From Bacillus sp. ISL-7 (GTDB taxonomy: Bacteria > Bacillota > Bacilli > Bacillales_B > DSM-18226): a stretch of 64,000 nt of DNA. Positions 1-8,115 of the stretch are shown here, one piece after another. Both the position numbers and the translations under genes were made by a program. Under the pieces are notes generated by a model. It did no database searches and had not been told where the DNA came from. It saw nothing but the letters and a program-made list of their open reading frames with translations. Position 1 is the first letter of the stretch. Every line of letters begins with the position of its first letter. Where the stretch lies: the NCBI RefSeq assembly GCF_018613065.1, contig NZ_JAGGQW010000022.1, positions 1-64,000 on the forward strand, read 5' to 3'.

Positions 1-57
1 ATATTATGGGTTACAGTTCAAAAATCAGAGTCAGTCCCTTTATTTTAAATTACTAAC

Positions 58-387
58 TCAAAAAATCTTGTACTCACCGAAAGTTTCAAAGAACCATCTT
101 CTTAGTAGGTATTCATCTATACATTTAGGCTTTTTAAGTTCAATAGCCTTCCCTTTTTTTACTTCCTTTTTAACCTCTACCCAAGCTTTGTTAGTTCGTT
201 TCAGTTGTATCATAACATTTTGATTTGAAGATTCTTTTAAAATGGCTCTGTTAAAGGTAGATGTTGATATTTGATACCTGTCCGAAATCTTGATATAATC
301 AAAATATAAGAACAAACATTCGGTTGGTATTAAGGTGAGCAAAGCGTTTAGCAACTTGTTAAAGTGTATCGACAGATTACCGCACAC
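58..387 (-). pseudogene. unrecognised ORF, probably a gene remnant
   Basis: An open frame of 109 codons whose first ~25 codons are antisense to the IS1595-type transposase remnant, so the apparent N-terminus is not native. The rest is basic and polar (many Lys, ending in a WFFETFGEYKIF-like tail) and could be the tail of a host gene cut by the insertion. I do not recognise a family. No convincing ribosome binding site precedes the ATG. It may belong to the same broken gene as the GHKL fragment on the same strand to its right, but nothing in the sequence proves that. Confidence 0.25.
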
Positions 388-540
388 TCAAAAAGAACAA
401 GTTTATCAATGGGTTAAACGCTATGTAGAACATTTTCCTCTGCTGGTGGTCGTTTAATCAATGAAATGAGAGAAACTCGCTTTAAAGAAGGATTTGAATG
501 TCCTCACTGTTCATCAGTACACATTGTTCGTTTCGGGTTA
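335..540 (+). mobile_element. IS1595-type transposase N-terminal remnant (frameshifted)
   Basis: Read on the plus strand, 335-457 gives a short helical segment (TQKEQVYQWVKRYVEHFP) ending in a stop. In another frame, 445-537 gives GGRLINEMRETRFKEGFECP followed by HCSSVHIVRFG. The RFKxGFxCPxC...H(I/V)xR pattern is the zinc-finger N-terminus of IS1595/ISXO2-like transposases. The two pieces lie in different frames, and the DDE catalytic part and terminal inverted repeats are absent, so this is a dead fragment. It sits between two minus-strand fragments, which suggests that insertion followed by decay broke a host gene. Confidence 0.6.
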
Positions 541-700
541 AATGTTCATATTTCAAACCTCTTCCAAAATCCTTTATGTGCCACTTCCCCTCCTGGTCTT
601 TAAAAATAACAGGTTCCTTCGTTTCTGTCAGGTTCGATTCGTCCAAAGCATTTGCAATTATTTCTCTTAAGGCGTGAGGGACTGTCCAGTGCTCCAGCAC
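482..700 (-). pseudogene. truncated GHKL-type ATPase N-terminal fragment
   Basis: The first ~55 codons read HALREIIANALDESNLT, then DFGRGLKYEHLT. This is an N-box (E..x..NALD) followed by a DxGxG box, as in the Bergerat ATP-binding fold of histidine kinases, Hsp90 and MutL-like proteins. The similarity stops at about position 540, where the frame runs antisense into the IS1595 remnant, so the ATP lid and the remainder are missing. The partner and role of the parent protein cannot be inferred. Confidence 0.45.
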
Positions 701-1040
701 CTTTTCAATATTTAAATTTCATAGGCACAATCTACCTTCTTTCAATATAATCCCCTCTTTTTTTCCTGTTTTACCACTTAAACCCAATTATTTCTTAATT
801 GTTTGAATTTTATTTATAATGTGCTAATACATGAAGTATTTAAGGAGGAAAACGTATGCTTTTAGGGGTGCCACCAACAAAAAGCGTTTTGCTTTGGGAC
901 CCCAAGAAGTGCCTTTAAAAAATTTCACAAACTTCAAGCCCAGTGACAGCCCTTTTCGCAAAGATTCGTAGAGGCTCCCTCTTTTGTTTTTTAACTATAA
1001 AAAGTGTACCGAAGACCATGGAAAATTCCCGGCTACGCCG
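701..1040. other. intergenic stretch with a stray short ORF
   Basis: No supported gene. A 20-codon ORF (856-918, plus) has a good TAAGGAGG ribosome binding site but ends abruptly and looks like the start of a deleted gene. The 930-1040 part is rich in short inverted repeats (for example CGGC-TAC-GCCG at about 1030-1040) and precedes a terminator in front of the PAS-GGDEF remnant. A leader RNA is possible, but I could not match it to a known riboswitch class. Confidence 0.3.
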
Positions 1041-1073
1041 AAAACCGCGGGATCTCAATCTCGCGGTTTTTTT
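1041..1073 (+). terminator. Rho-independent terminator
   Basis: Nine-base-pair stem AAAACCGCG / CGCGGTTTT around a GGATCTCAATCT loop, followed by a run of T. It lies in the leader of the PAS-GGDEF remnant, so it could end upstream transcription or act as an attenuator. Confidence 0.6.
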
Positions 1074-1154
1074 GTTCCTATTTCATTTATGATAAACAGT
1101 ATATGAACAACAAAAAACGAGTATTTATGCAAAATTCAATGAGAGGAGATCTCT

Positions 1155-1867
1155 ATGAGAAATCAACGCAAAAGCACCGATTTAGGTTGCTTTATTCAAA
1201 CCTTTAAATCCATTCTGCTACATCTACCTGTGCCCTGCTATATTCTTGATCTAGAAGGTACGATTGTCTTTTCAAATGATGAAACGATCCAGCTAACAGA
1301 GTATCAACGAGAAACTGATTTCAAAATGAGTTTTTTCTCTCAATTGGATGATGAATATATCGATAAAACGATCGAGCATTTTAAGACTGTTCTAACGGGT
1401 GAAAGGCTTCAGTTTCAGATTGAGATTAGGCATCAAAACGGGGAAAGTATCCCGGTAAATATCATCTTGATCCCACTTGAGATCCGTGGATTGGTTCAAG
1501 GGATTAGTGGCTTTATTTTGGAAGAGTCTGAAAAAAGTGCTGTCATCCAACAACCTTCAGATCCCGATTACCGAACCGCAGGGAATTTGATGAACAGCTT
1601 CGCAAAGCGATCATGGAAGCGAAGAGAAAAAAGCAGTTCGTTGGGATCTTATTCATTGATTTTGATCGGTTCAAGGATATCAATGATTCACTCGGTCCAG
1701 CATTGGCTGTCATAAAATACAAGGCTACTATTTTAGCAGACCCACTTCAGTCGATTTGGTGGAGAAGTTTTTCTAAATGGGAGATGACTCCTCTTTATTT
1801 TAATAAAAACCAGTGGATTCTAGAAAGTGAATTTGTTGATGTTATGGCAATGGAAAAATTATTATAA
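1155..1867 (+). pseudogene. PAS-GGDEF (diguanylate cyclase-type) pseudogene
   Basis: The GAGAGGAG site before ATG 1155 is intact and codons 1-125 form a PAS sensor domain (LPVPCYILDLEGTIVFSNDE...). At about 1555-1575 the coding frame shifts: the bases that should read LTGLPNRREFDEQLRKAIMEA appear in the next frame as RLPNRREFDEQLRKA, apparently after a small internal deletion. The GGDEF domain then starts normally (GILFIDFDRFKDINDSLG) but departs from the family at about 1705, before the GG(D/E)EF signature. The gene would have made or sensed cyclic di-GMP at the cytoplasmic side. It now has a frameshift and a truncated catalytic domain and is almost certainly non-functional. Confidence 0.75.
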
Positions 1868-1876
1868 TCTCTAAAT

Positions 1877-1910
1877 AAAAGATTGATAGCTACGGTTATC
1901 AATCTTTTTA
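1877..1910 (+). terminator. Rho-independent terminator
   Basis: Stem AAAAGATTGATA / TATCAATCTTTTT with a 7-nt loop, directly after the PAS-GGDEF remnant. Confidence 0.75.
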
Positions 1911-2139
1911 TTTACACTAAATTTACAATTGTGTACTTGAATTTAATAATATAACGTACTAGTATATAAGCAGATAGTTATATATAAATTTGTATTAAAT
2001 TATAAGAATCTTATTTAGAAATCCATGAATGATATGTATAAATCTCTTAGATTAAATGGAAAATTAAAACACTATATAACACACAGATTTTAAATAAGTA
2101 TATTATTATTTGCCTATATGCAGGGAGGTGTCCAAACTG

Positions 2140-2484
2140 TTGAAATCAATAGTTGAAATAGAACGAGCCGCCAACGTTTTGAAATTATTAGGGGATAAAA
2201 CACGCTTGACCATTGTGACTATTTTAAAACAAAGGGAATGCTGTGTATGTGAGTTTCTTGAAGTGTTTGATATGAGTCAGCCGTCTATTAGCCAGCATCT
2301 TCGAAAACTGAAGGATTTAGGTTTAGTTAAAGAGGATCGCAGAGGTCAGTGGATCTATTATTCCTTGAATTCACAAAGTGATTTATATGGACTTATAGAA
2401 GAAATTTTAGAGCATGTGCCAGTTCAGACAGAGAAAATCAAACAGATTGAAAAGAGCAATCCTACGCTTCGTTGTGGTTGTTAA
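2140..2484 (+). CDS. arsR: ArsR-family arsenic-responsive repressor
   Basis: A winged-helix repressor of 114 residues that would release ars promoters on binding As(III). The TTG at 2140 is preferred because GGGAGGTG lies 9 nt upstream; starting at 2110 would put the ribosome binding site inside the gene. The metalloid-binding ECCVCEF motif (Cys35, 36, 38) sits at the start of the DNA-recognition helix region (MSQPSISQHLRKLKDLGLV), as in the classic ArsR alpha-3 site, and there is a second Cys pair at the C-terminus (RCGC). It is the first gene of an operon with a channel and an arsenate reductase. The ~230-bp AT-rich region upstream should hold promoter and operator, but I could not define the operator. 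Confidence 0.88.
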   Translation: MKSIVEIERAANVLKLLGDKTRLTIVTILKQRECCVCEFLEVFDMSQPSISQHLRKLKDLGLVKEDRRGQWIYYSLNSQSDLYGLIEEILEHVPVQTEKIKQIEKSNPTLRCGC

Positions 2485-2514
2485 GTAATTGATCAACAAG
2501 GGGATTAAAACAAA

Positions 2515-3156
2515 ATGAAAAAAAAGTTAATCAGCGAATTTTTAGGAACTTATTTTCTTGTTTTTGCTGGAACGGGTGCAGTTGTAATAGATTCGATTAC
2601 TAAAAGTTTAACTCATGTAGGGGTAGCCCTTACATTTGGGCTAGTTGTAATGGCACTAATTTTCTCGTTTGGTCACCTATCCGGTGCACACTTTAATCCA
2701 GCTGTTACCATTGGATTTATTATTCATGGGGATATAAAGAAGAGAGAAGCACTTTATTATATTATTATTCAAATCATTGCAGGGATTGCAGCAAGTGCAA
2801 CGTTGTGGTGTTTATTTGGAAACGTTGCAACGCTCGGTACCACCTTACCAAGAGGATCATGGTCACAATCGTTTATTTTGGAATTTATCCTTACTTTTTT
2901 CTTGATGATGGTTATATTCGGTTCTGCGGTCCATGGTAAAGCGGTAAAATCCTTCGCAGGAATCGCCATTGGTGCAACGGTAGGATTGGAAGCTATGTTC
3001 GCAGGTCCAATTAGTGGTGCTTCAATGAATCCAGCAAGATCTATTGGTCCAGCCATCGTATCAGGTACAACACAACATCTATGGGTGTATATTGTAGCTA
3101 CTATTTTAGGAGCAGGTTGTGCGGCAATTATTTATAAACTACTACACGAAAAATAA
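2515..3156 (+). CDS. aqpS: MIP-family aquaglyceroporin, putative arsenite channel
   Basis: A 213-residue membrane channel with six predicted transmembrane helices and two half-helix loops carrying NPA motifs ([12 protein letters not shown] and [10 protein letters not shown]). Its place between arsR and arsC, 30 nt after arsR, matches the arsR-aqpS-arsC arrangement known from Sinorhizobium meliloti, where arsenite made by ArsC leaves passively through the channel. No ArsB or Acr3 pump gene is present in this window. The symbol follows that context and is an inference; a general glycerol or water facilitator cannot be excluded. A weak ribosome binding site (AAGGGGAT) precedes the ATG. Confidence 0.8.
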   Translation: MKKKLISEFLGTYFLVFAGTGAVVIDSITKSLTHVGVALTFGLVVMALIFSFGHLSGAHFNPAVTIGFIIHGDIKKREALYYIIIQIIAGIAASATLWCLFGNVATLGTTLPRGSWSQSFILEFILTFFLMMVIFGSAVHGKAVKSFAGIAIGATVGLEAMFAGPISGASMNPARSIGPAIVSGTTQHLWVYIVATILGAGCAAIIYKLLHEK

Positions 3157-3169
3157 AGGGGAATACATC

Positions 3170-3589
3170 ATGTCTAAAAAGAAACTATACTTCTTATGCA
3201 CAGGAAATTCTTGCAGGAGCCAAATGGCAGAAGGATGGGCTAAGAATCATTTAGGTAATGAGTGGGAAGTTCGCAGTGCTGGGATTGAAGCACATGGTTT
3301 GAACCCCAATGCTGTTAAAGCAATGAAAGAAGCTGGAATTGATATTTCAAATCATACATCTGATATTATCGACCCTGAGTATTTAAACAATGCTGATTTA
3401 GTTGTAACATTATGTGATGACGCTGCCGATAAGTGTCCGATCACACCACCAAAAGTAAAGCGAGTTCATTGGGGATTTGATGACCCGGCTAAAGCTCAAG
3501 GAACTGACGAAGAAAAATGGGCATTCTTCCAACGTGTCCGTGATGAAATCGGAGATCGTATTAAGCGTTTTGGTGAAACGGGTGAGTAA
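3170..3589 (+). CDS. arsC: thioredoxin-coupled arsenate reductase (LMW-PTP fold)
   Basis: Reduces arsenate to arsenite in the cytoplasm using thioredoxin. The 139-residue protein has the P-loop [14 protein letters not shown] (Cys10, Cys15) and the redox pair Cys82/Cys89 in [13 protein letters not shown]. These four cysteines sit at the same positions as in Bacillus subtilis ArsC, whose redox triad is Cys10-Cys82-Cys89. ATG 3170 is chosen because AAGGGG lies 9 nt upstream and the family starts with [16 protein letters not shown]; an earlier in-frame start overlaps the aquaporin gene. It is the third gene of the ars operon. Confidence 0.93.
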   Translation: MSKKKLYFLCTGNSCRSQMAEGWAKNHLGNEWEVRSAGIEAHGLNPNAVKAMKEAGIDISNHTSDIIDPEYLNNADLVVTLCDDAADKCPITPPKVKRVHWGFDDPAKAQGTDEEKWAFFQRVRDEIGDRIKRFGETGE

Positions 3590-3664
3590 GAATTAAAAGC
3601 CAAGAGTAACAACTAAAAACTTTTATCAATGCTACTAAATAAACATTAAAGGTGGAGTAAAACC

Positions 3665-4093
3665 ATGGCTGCAAAAAACTATAACGAGTTAATTAAAGAA
3701 CGTATTTATTTCGGCGGAGCAGATGATGTGAAGGACATGATGGAAAATGAAAAAGCCGATGTTATTTACGATTTGCGGGCGGAGTCGCATGAGAACAAGT
3801 CAGGGTACGATCGTACCCATAGTCCAATCGTTGATGAAGCAGAGCATCAAGACGAATCAATCAAAAAATCAATTGAGCATGTTGTAAGTGCCTATAACGA
3901 AGGCAAAAAAGTTTATTTCCATTGTGGTGGTGGAAGCACCCGTGCGGGAACAGTTGCAGTTGGAACCTTATTGTCATTAGGTAAAGCGAAGACAATTGAT
4001 GAGGCAGAAAAAATTGCTAAGGCAGCTCGTCCAAAAATTAACGTAAAACCTCAGATGAAAGAAGCATTGCAACGCATCTTTCCTAATGCTTAA
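3665..4093 (+). CDS. protein tyrosine phosphatase-like protein with CX5R loop
   Basis: A 142-residue protein with the phosphatase signature HCGGGSTRAGT (nucleophile Cys87, Arg93) preceded by a hydrophobic strand (KKVYFHCG). It resembles small dual-specificity-type phosphatases found next to ars genes in Bacillaceae. It follows arsC by 75 nt with its own AAAGGTGGAG site and is probably in the same transcript, since the first convincing terminator is downstream. A role in arsenate handling (the CX5R loop binds oxyanions) is inference from context; ordinary phosphatase activity is the alternative. Confidence 0.65.
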   Translation: MAAKNYNELIKERIYFGGADDVKDMMENEKADVIYDLRAESHENKSGYDRTHSPIVDEAEHQDESIKKSIEHVVSAYNEGKKVYFHCGGGSTRAGTVAVGTLLSLGKAKTIDEAEKIAKAARPKINVKPQMKEALQRIFPNA

Positions 4094-4200
4094 TAATAAA
4101 ACACTAATTTCTGATTCCCAAATTGATAAAAAATAAGTAGGATAAGTAAATGAATATAGAAATAAAAACTTCATCTTGTTGCTGATATATTTTATTTCAA

Positions 4201-4236
4201 AAATGAGTTTGGAGAAAGGCTCCAAACTCATTATTA
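4201..4236. terminator. bidirectional terminator between ars operon and CDF gene
   Basis: Stem ATGAGTTTGGAG / CTCCAAACTCAT with a 5-nt loop and T-rich flank; it lies between convergent genes. Confidence 0.75.
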
Positions 4237-4252
4237 CTTTTCTGCATTTAAT

Positions 4253-5122
4253 TTAATTAGGTTCAACGTGGACATGAACATCATAGACATTATGTTCTTT
4301 TATTAATTCATTTTCAACCTTGGTTGCAATATCATGGGCTCTGCGAATATCTAAATCGGAATTGACCAGAATCACAATGTCCACAACTACGTTATTCCCG
4401 TAATTCCGAGCTTTGATGTCTTTAACCCCTTTTACACCATAACAATTAATGATTGTTTCTTTATATGTTTCTATTTGTTTTTCGTCAAATCCATCGGTCA
4501 AATAATGGGAAGCATCTCTAAAAATCTCCCAACCTGTCTTACAGATGAGTAATCCAACAATTATAGCAGTAATTGGGTCGAGCCAAGGAAGATTGAACTG
4601 GGCACCAACGATACCAATAAATGTACCTACACTGACCCATGCATCTGAAAGGTTATCCTTTGCTGCGGCCATAACAGATTGGCTATTTATCTCCCTTGAT
4701 AATTTTTTATTATATCGATAAACAAAATACATAACCAAAGCACAAAACAGACCTGTCCATGCAGAAACCAAATCTGGAGTTTCATTTCTTCCATAAAATA
4801 TACTCGAAATCGCTTCGTATGTTACTTGTATTCCAACAGCAATCATAATAAAGGAAGCCACCATTGAGGCAACTGTTTCAGCTTTCCAGTGCCCATAAGG
4901 ATGGTCATCATCAGCCGGTCGTTGTGATAATTTAAGACCAATAAGTACAGCTATTGATGCAATAATATCTGTGAAATTATTTAAACCGTCTGCTTTTAAG
5001 GCTTCAGAGTTAGCTATAAAACCTACTGATAGTTTTAATGAAGATAAGATTATGTAAGCAATAATACTTATTATCGCTCCTCGCTCTCCTCTTCTAAGAT
5101 CCAAATATCCCTGTTCGTTCAT
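4253..5122 (-). CDS. cation diffusion facilitator (CDF) family transporter
   Basis: A divalent-metal/proton antiporter of the cytoplasmic membrane, 289 residues. It shows the first-helix pattern of the family (LKLSVGFIANSEALKADGLNNFTD), the HPYGHWKAE metal-site motif after helix 2 and a C-terminal cytoplasmic dimerisation domain rich in VHVHVEPN-like residues. This is the YdfM/YeaB subgroup of Bacillus, which handles Mn, Fe or Zn; the exact metal cannot be read from the sequence. The ATG at 5122 is chosen because GGTGGGGGA lies 7 nt upstream; an upstream ATG at 5140 has its site too close. It is monocistronic, convergent with the ars operon and divergent from the BlaI-like gene. Confidence 0.85.
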   Translation of the reverse strand: MNEQGYLDLRRGERGAIISIIAYIILSSLKLSVGFIANSEALKADGLNNFTDIIASIAVLIGLKLSQRPADDDHPYGHWKAETVASMVASFIMIAVGIQVTYEAISSIFYGRNETPDLVSAWTGLFCALVMYFVYRYNKKLSREINSQSVMAAAKDNLSDAWVSVGTFIGIVGAQFNLPWLDPITAIIVGLLICKTGWEIFRDASHYLTDGFDEKQIETYKETIINCYGVKGVKDIKARNYGNNVVVDIVILVNSDLDIRRAHDIATKVENELIKEHNVYDVHVHVEPN

Positions 5123-5257
5123 GTTTCTATCCCCCACCATTTCTCCATTTATATTATGGAATAAAAATATCTAGTGGGTCTAGAGAAACCTTTTGTCACC
5201 TTTCAAACTAAGTAATCGCGGTGAAAAAAAGTTTCACTGAGGAAACTATACTGAGCA

Positions 5258-5298
5258 TTGAAAAATATAAAATATTACACTACAATATGTAATGGATG
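5258..5298 (+). promoter_or_regulatory. promoter with BlaI/MecI-type operator
   Basis: A -35 TTGAAA (5258-5263), 17-nt spacer and -10 TACAAT (5281-5286) are overlapped by TTACACTAC-AATAT-GTAATGGAT (5276-5298). This shares its left half and spacing with two better palindromes upstream of the doxX gene, indicating autoregulation by the adjacent BlaI-like repressor. Confidence 0.6.
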
Positions 5299-5310
5299 GG
5301 AGGATGTTAA

Positions 5311-5727
5311 ATGACAATCAATAATTTTCGTTTTGACCAAGAAGGACTTAATCGTTTTTTCGGACCGCTTGAATCTAAAATAATGGACATTCTTTGGGAC
5401 GGCAATGAAAAGAGTATAAAGGATGTTCAACAAAAAATAGAAAATGAAAAACCGATAAACTTTAATACAGTTATGACCGTTATGAACCGTCTTGTCGATA
5501 AAAACATCCTAACGAAAAGATTGGAAGGAAGAACATCTCTCTTTAAACCTGTAAAGACCAAAGAGGATTTTATTAGTGACCAATCAAAAAAACTAACAGA
5601 TAACCTTTTGGACGAATTTGGGGGATTAGTTGTTAATCATATGCTGGATTCTTTAAATGAAGTTGATGATAACTTGCTTCAGAAACTGGAACAAAAAATT
5701 GAACAATTAAAAAAGGGCAGAAAGTAA
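5311..5727 (+). CDS. BlaI/MecI/CopY-family winged-helix repressor
   Basis: A 138-residue repressor with the family N-terminus (LNRFFGPLESKIMDILWD), a winged helix whose recognition helix reads INFNTVMTVMNRLVDKNILTKRL, and a C-terminal dimerisation helix region. GGGAGGA precedes the ATG. It is directly followed by an M56 peptidase gene, the usual repressor/antirepressor pairing of BlaI-BlaR1. No beta-lactamase gene is nearby; the likely targets are its own operon and doxX, as judged from shared operators. It would bind TACA-N-TGTA type sites and be removed by proteolysis. Confidence 0.85.
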   Translation: MTINNFRFDQEGLNRFFGPLESKIMDILWDGNEKSIKDVQQKIENEKPINFNTVMTVMNRLVDKNILTKRLEGRTSLFKPVKTKEDFISDQSKKLTDNLLDEFGGLVVNHMLDSLNEVDDNLLQKLEQKIEQLKKGRK

Positions 5728-5728
5728 C

Positions 5729-6589
5729 ATGATCTGGAAACATAAATCAACTGCCGTTTTGGGATTAGCTCTTTTCTTTGCGATCATTTTGTTTGTTCAA
5801 ATGACTATGTATCTAGTTAATATCTTATTTGGCCCATTAGAGCTTTTTAATTTCTTTAATTTTTGCGTTAGCCTATTTGAAAAAGGCACTTTTGCCTATT
5901 ATGCCAGCTTATTCATCGTGAATGCTTATATTTTTTATACGGCTTTCATCATTGGTAAAAAGATCGTTCAGCAGATCCTGCTTTTAAGTTCATTTGAAAA
6001 TAAAATTCAACGACTTATTAATAAAGACAAATCCAGTTATTTGAATCAAATCTTTAATAGAAAAAATGATGATATTGTTGTTATCAATCATAAAGATCCG
6101 TTGGCATTTACATTTGGGTTTTCGAAACCAGTAATTGTCCTTTCTACTACTTTAACTGAAATGTTAGATGCAAAGGAATTAGAAGCAGTCATCTATCACG
6201 AGACTTCCCACCAAAGGTATTATGATGGAGTTAAGGTTTTTATTTTACAAATCATTTCAGAATCTATATGGTATATCCCTCTTACGAGATGGTCCTATCA
6301 GAATTATCGGATTATGATTGAACTAGTTGCAGATGAATATGCTATTAATCGGATGGGTTCAGAACTTGGATTAGGAAGTGCTTTATTAAAGCTAATTAAG
6401 AAGAAGCAACTAAAAGTTAATTCAGATCTTACGCCAGCTATTGTGCATTTTGCGGATAGTACAGTCGATTACAGGCTTCAACAATTGATTAATCCGCAGC
6501 AATCCATACCCGTTAAAGTTCAGACACGATCAATCGTAATCTCTTTAAATGTGTTTATTTTAATATTATTCCTATTAGTTATTGCCTAA
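5729..6589 (+). CDS. M56-family (BlaR1-like) membrane metallopeptidase
   Basis: A 286-residue integral membrane protease with the zinc motif HETSH (His157, Glu158, His161) and a downstream ELVADEYA segment supplying the third ligand. Predicted membrane helices lie at about residues 8-33, 55-80 and 265-286. It starts one base after the BlaI-like stop, so translation is likely coupled. Compared with BlaR1 it lacks an extracellular penicillin-binding sensor domain, so its signal is unknown. By analogy it would cleave or inactivate the upstream repressor. Confidence 0.8.
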   Translation: MIWKHKSTAVLGLALFFAIILFVQMTMYLVNILFGPLELFNFFNFCVSLFEKGTFAYYASLFIVNAYIFYTAFIIGKKIVQQILLLSSFENKIQRLINKDKSSYLNQIFNRKNDDIVVINHKDPLAFTFGFSKPVIVLSTTLTEMLDAKELEAVIYHETSHQRYYDGVKVFILQIISESIWYIPLTRWSYQNYRIMIELVADEYAINRMGSELGLGSALLKLIKKKQLKVNSDLTPAIVHFADSTVDYRLQQLINPQQSIPVKVQTRSIVISLNVFILILFLLVIA

Positions 6590-6665
6590 CAAGGATTGGA
6601 GGTAAAGTCCAATCCTTTATTTAATTGAATGGTTAATAGATTAATTGGTAGAGATATATTATTGC

Positions 6666-6706
6666 TTGACCGTTTGTAACACCTTACACTACAATAAGTA
6701 GTGTAA
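6666..6706 (+). promoter_or_regulatory. promoter overlapped by perfect BlaI-type operator
   Basis: A -35 TTGACC (6666-6671) and -10 TACAAT (6690-6695, 18-nt spacer) are covered by the perfect inverted repeat TTACACTAC-AATAA-GTAGTGTAA (6684-6706). Confidence 0.75.
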
Positions 6707-6746
6707 ATTAGGTTATTATGTGTAAAAGGGAGAATATTTTACCCTC

Positions 6747-6769
6747 TTGCACTACGATTTGTAGTGCAA
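6747..6769 (+). promoter_or_regulatory. second perfect BlaI-type operator before doxX
   Basis: The perfect inverted repeat TTGCACTAC-GATTT-GTAGTGCAA lies 41 nt upstream of the DoxX start and 63 nt (centre to centre) from the preceding operator, about six helical turns, which would suit cooperative binding or looping. Confidence 0.7.
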
Positions 6770-6799
6770 TATTAAAGGATTTTGAAAGGAGAAAGTAAA

Positions 6800-7204
6800 T
6801 TGAAAAAATCAGAAGTCGGGACACTAATTCTAAGGTTATTTTTAGGGCTATCATTCTTTATTCATGGTGTTTCAAAGTTTCAAAATGGGATTGAAAATAC
6901 TATAGGTTGGTTTGATAGTTTAGGAATTCCAGGTTTTGTGGGGTACATAGTCGCCATTATTGAATTAGTAGGGGGTCTGTTGTTAACAATTGGATTTGGA
7001 ACACGATATATCGCAGTTCTCTTTGTATTTATCATGATTGGAGCCATTTGGAAAGTAAAATTGGCAGCAGGTTTCATGGGAAATGGACAAGGTGCTGGGT
7101 TTGAATTGGATCTTGCCTTTGCGGTCATGGCAGTATATATATTCCTAAATTCAAATTCTGCACTTTCTCTTGATTCAAAATTGTTCCCTAAAAATCAACA
7201 ATAA
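6800..7204 (+). CDS. DoxX-family membrane protein
   Basis: A 134-residue protein with four predicted membrane helices and the family pattern LILRLFLGLSFFIHGVSKF...GIPGFVGYIVAIIELVGGLLLTIGFGTR. DoxX/MhqP/CatD-like proteins are linked to thiol and quinone stress in Bacillaceae, but the biochemical role is not settled. The TTG at 6800 is chosen because AAAGGAGAAA lies 7 nt upstream. It is followed after 26 nt by a DsbA-like gene, suggesting a two-gene redox operon under the two BlaI-type operators. Confidence 0.8.
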   Translation: MKKSEVGTLILRLFLGLSFFIHGVSKFQNGIENTIGWFDSLGIPGFVGYIVAIIELVGGLLLTIGFGTRYIAVLFVFIMIGAIWKVKLAAGFMGNGQGAGFELDLAFAVMAVYIFLNSNSALSLDSKLFPKNQQ

Positions 7205-7230
7205 AGAATGCTTAAATAGAGGGTGAAAAG

Positions 7231-7917
7231 ATGTCTTCAAGAAACAAAAAAACAAAAAAAACGAATAATCAATCATCTAAATTTATATTTTGGATGATTG
7301 GTTTAATAGCTGTTTGTTTAGTCGGTTTAATTTTTTTATCAAATACGGCTAAAAAAGAAGCAATGGACTATGAGGGACAACCAGTTTTAGGGGAAAAGAC
7401 TGCTCCAGTAAAAATAGTTGAATTTGGCGATTATAAATGTCCTTATTGTAAAAATTTTAATGATACTCTTTTTCCGAGTATCGAAAAGGATTTTATCGAT
7501 ACAGGAAAAGCATCGTTTTATTTTTTGAATTATTCGTTTATCAATATTGATTCTACTCGTTCTGCAAAATTTGCGGAAACCGTCTTTAAGGAACTGGGAA
7601 ATGAAAAGTTTTGGAAGTTCCATGAACTATTATATGAAAAACAGCCTGATGATACTGAAGCAGAGCAAATGGATATATATTCAGAGTCTTTTCTTAAGGA
7701 CACTTTAAGCGAAATTGTCTCTGAAGCAGAGGTGAAAAGAGTGGTTAATTCCTTTAAAAATGACCAATCAAAAGAGGCATGGGAAAAAGATATGAGTGCT
7801 GCTAATAAGTTAAGTATTACAAGTACCCCTTCGATTTTTATTAATGGTGTGAAATTTGAAGGGAACACTTATGACGATTTCAAGAAGCGAGTAAACGAAG
7901 CAGCAAAGGAAGAGTAA
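7231..7917 (+). CDS. membrane-anchored DsbA/BdbD-like thiol oxidoreductase
   Basis: A 228-residue extracytoplasmic protein. A basic N-terminus and one membrane helix (residues ~18-37) anchor a thioredoxin fold with the active site CPYC (Cys70, Cys73) and the cis-Pro loop TSTPSIFING near the end. It would catalyse disulfide formation or isomerisation outside the membrane. It follows doxX with its own GAGGGTG site and precedes a hairpin with a weak T-run. No BdbC/DsbB-like partner is adjacent, so the electron acceptor is unknown; DoxX as partner is speculative. Confidence 0.83.
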   Translation: MSSRNKKTKKTNNQSSKFIFWMIGLIAVCLVGLIFLSNTAKKEAMDYEGQPVLGEKTAPVKIVEFGDYKCPYCKNFNDTLFPSIEKDFIDTGKASFYFLNYSFINIDSTRSAKFAETVFKELGNEKFWKFHELLYEKQPDDTEAEQMDIYSESFLKDTLSEIVSEAEVKRVVNSFKNDQSKEAWEKDMSAANKLSITSTPSIFINGVKFEGNTYDDFKKRVNEAAKEE

Positions 7918-7965
7918 TTTCTAGAATAAAAAAACGTCTTATAAATTCATAATTATTTATAAAAT

Positions 7966-7998
7966 AAGCAGGTAAACGCTATGTTTTACCTGCTTTCC
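7966..7998 (+). terminator. terminator-like hairpin after the DsbA-like gene
   Basis: Stem AGCAGGTAAA / TTTACCTGCT around a 9-nt loop; the T-run is short (TTTCCT). Confidence 0.55.
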
Positions 7999-8115
7999 TA
8001 TTTGAAATTGGTGAAAATCATTTGTGCACATTATGCCTCTGGGTGTGCTTCTCCTGTTTGTTCCCTGTATAAATCTGGAACTATTTTCATAAGGTTTCTT
8101 AAAGGGGGGATCAAA

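Noticed and set aside
930..1040. Possible cyclic di-GMP riboswitch upstream of the PAS-GGDEF remnant
   Set aside because: A TTCGCAAAGATTCG stretch and a CGGCTACGCCG hairpin recall GEMM-I pieces, but order, spacing and conserved bases do not fit.
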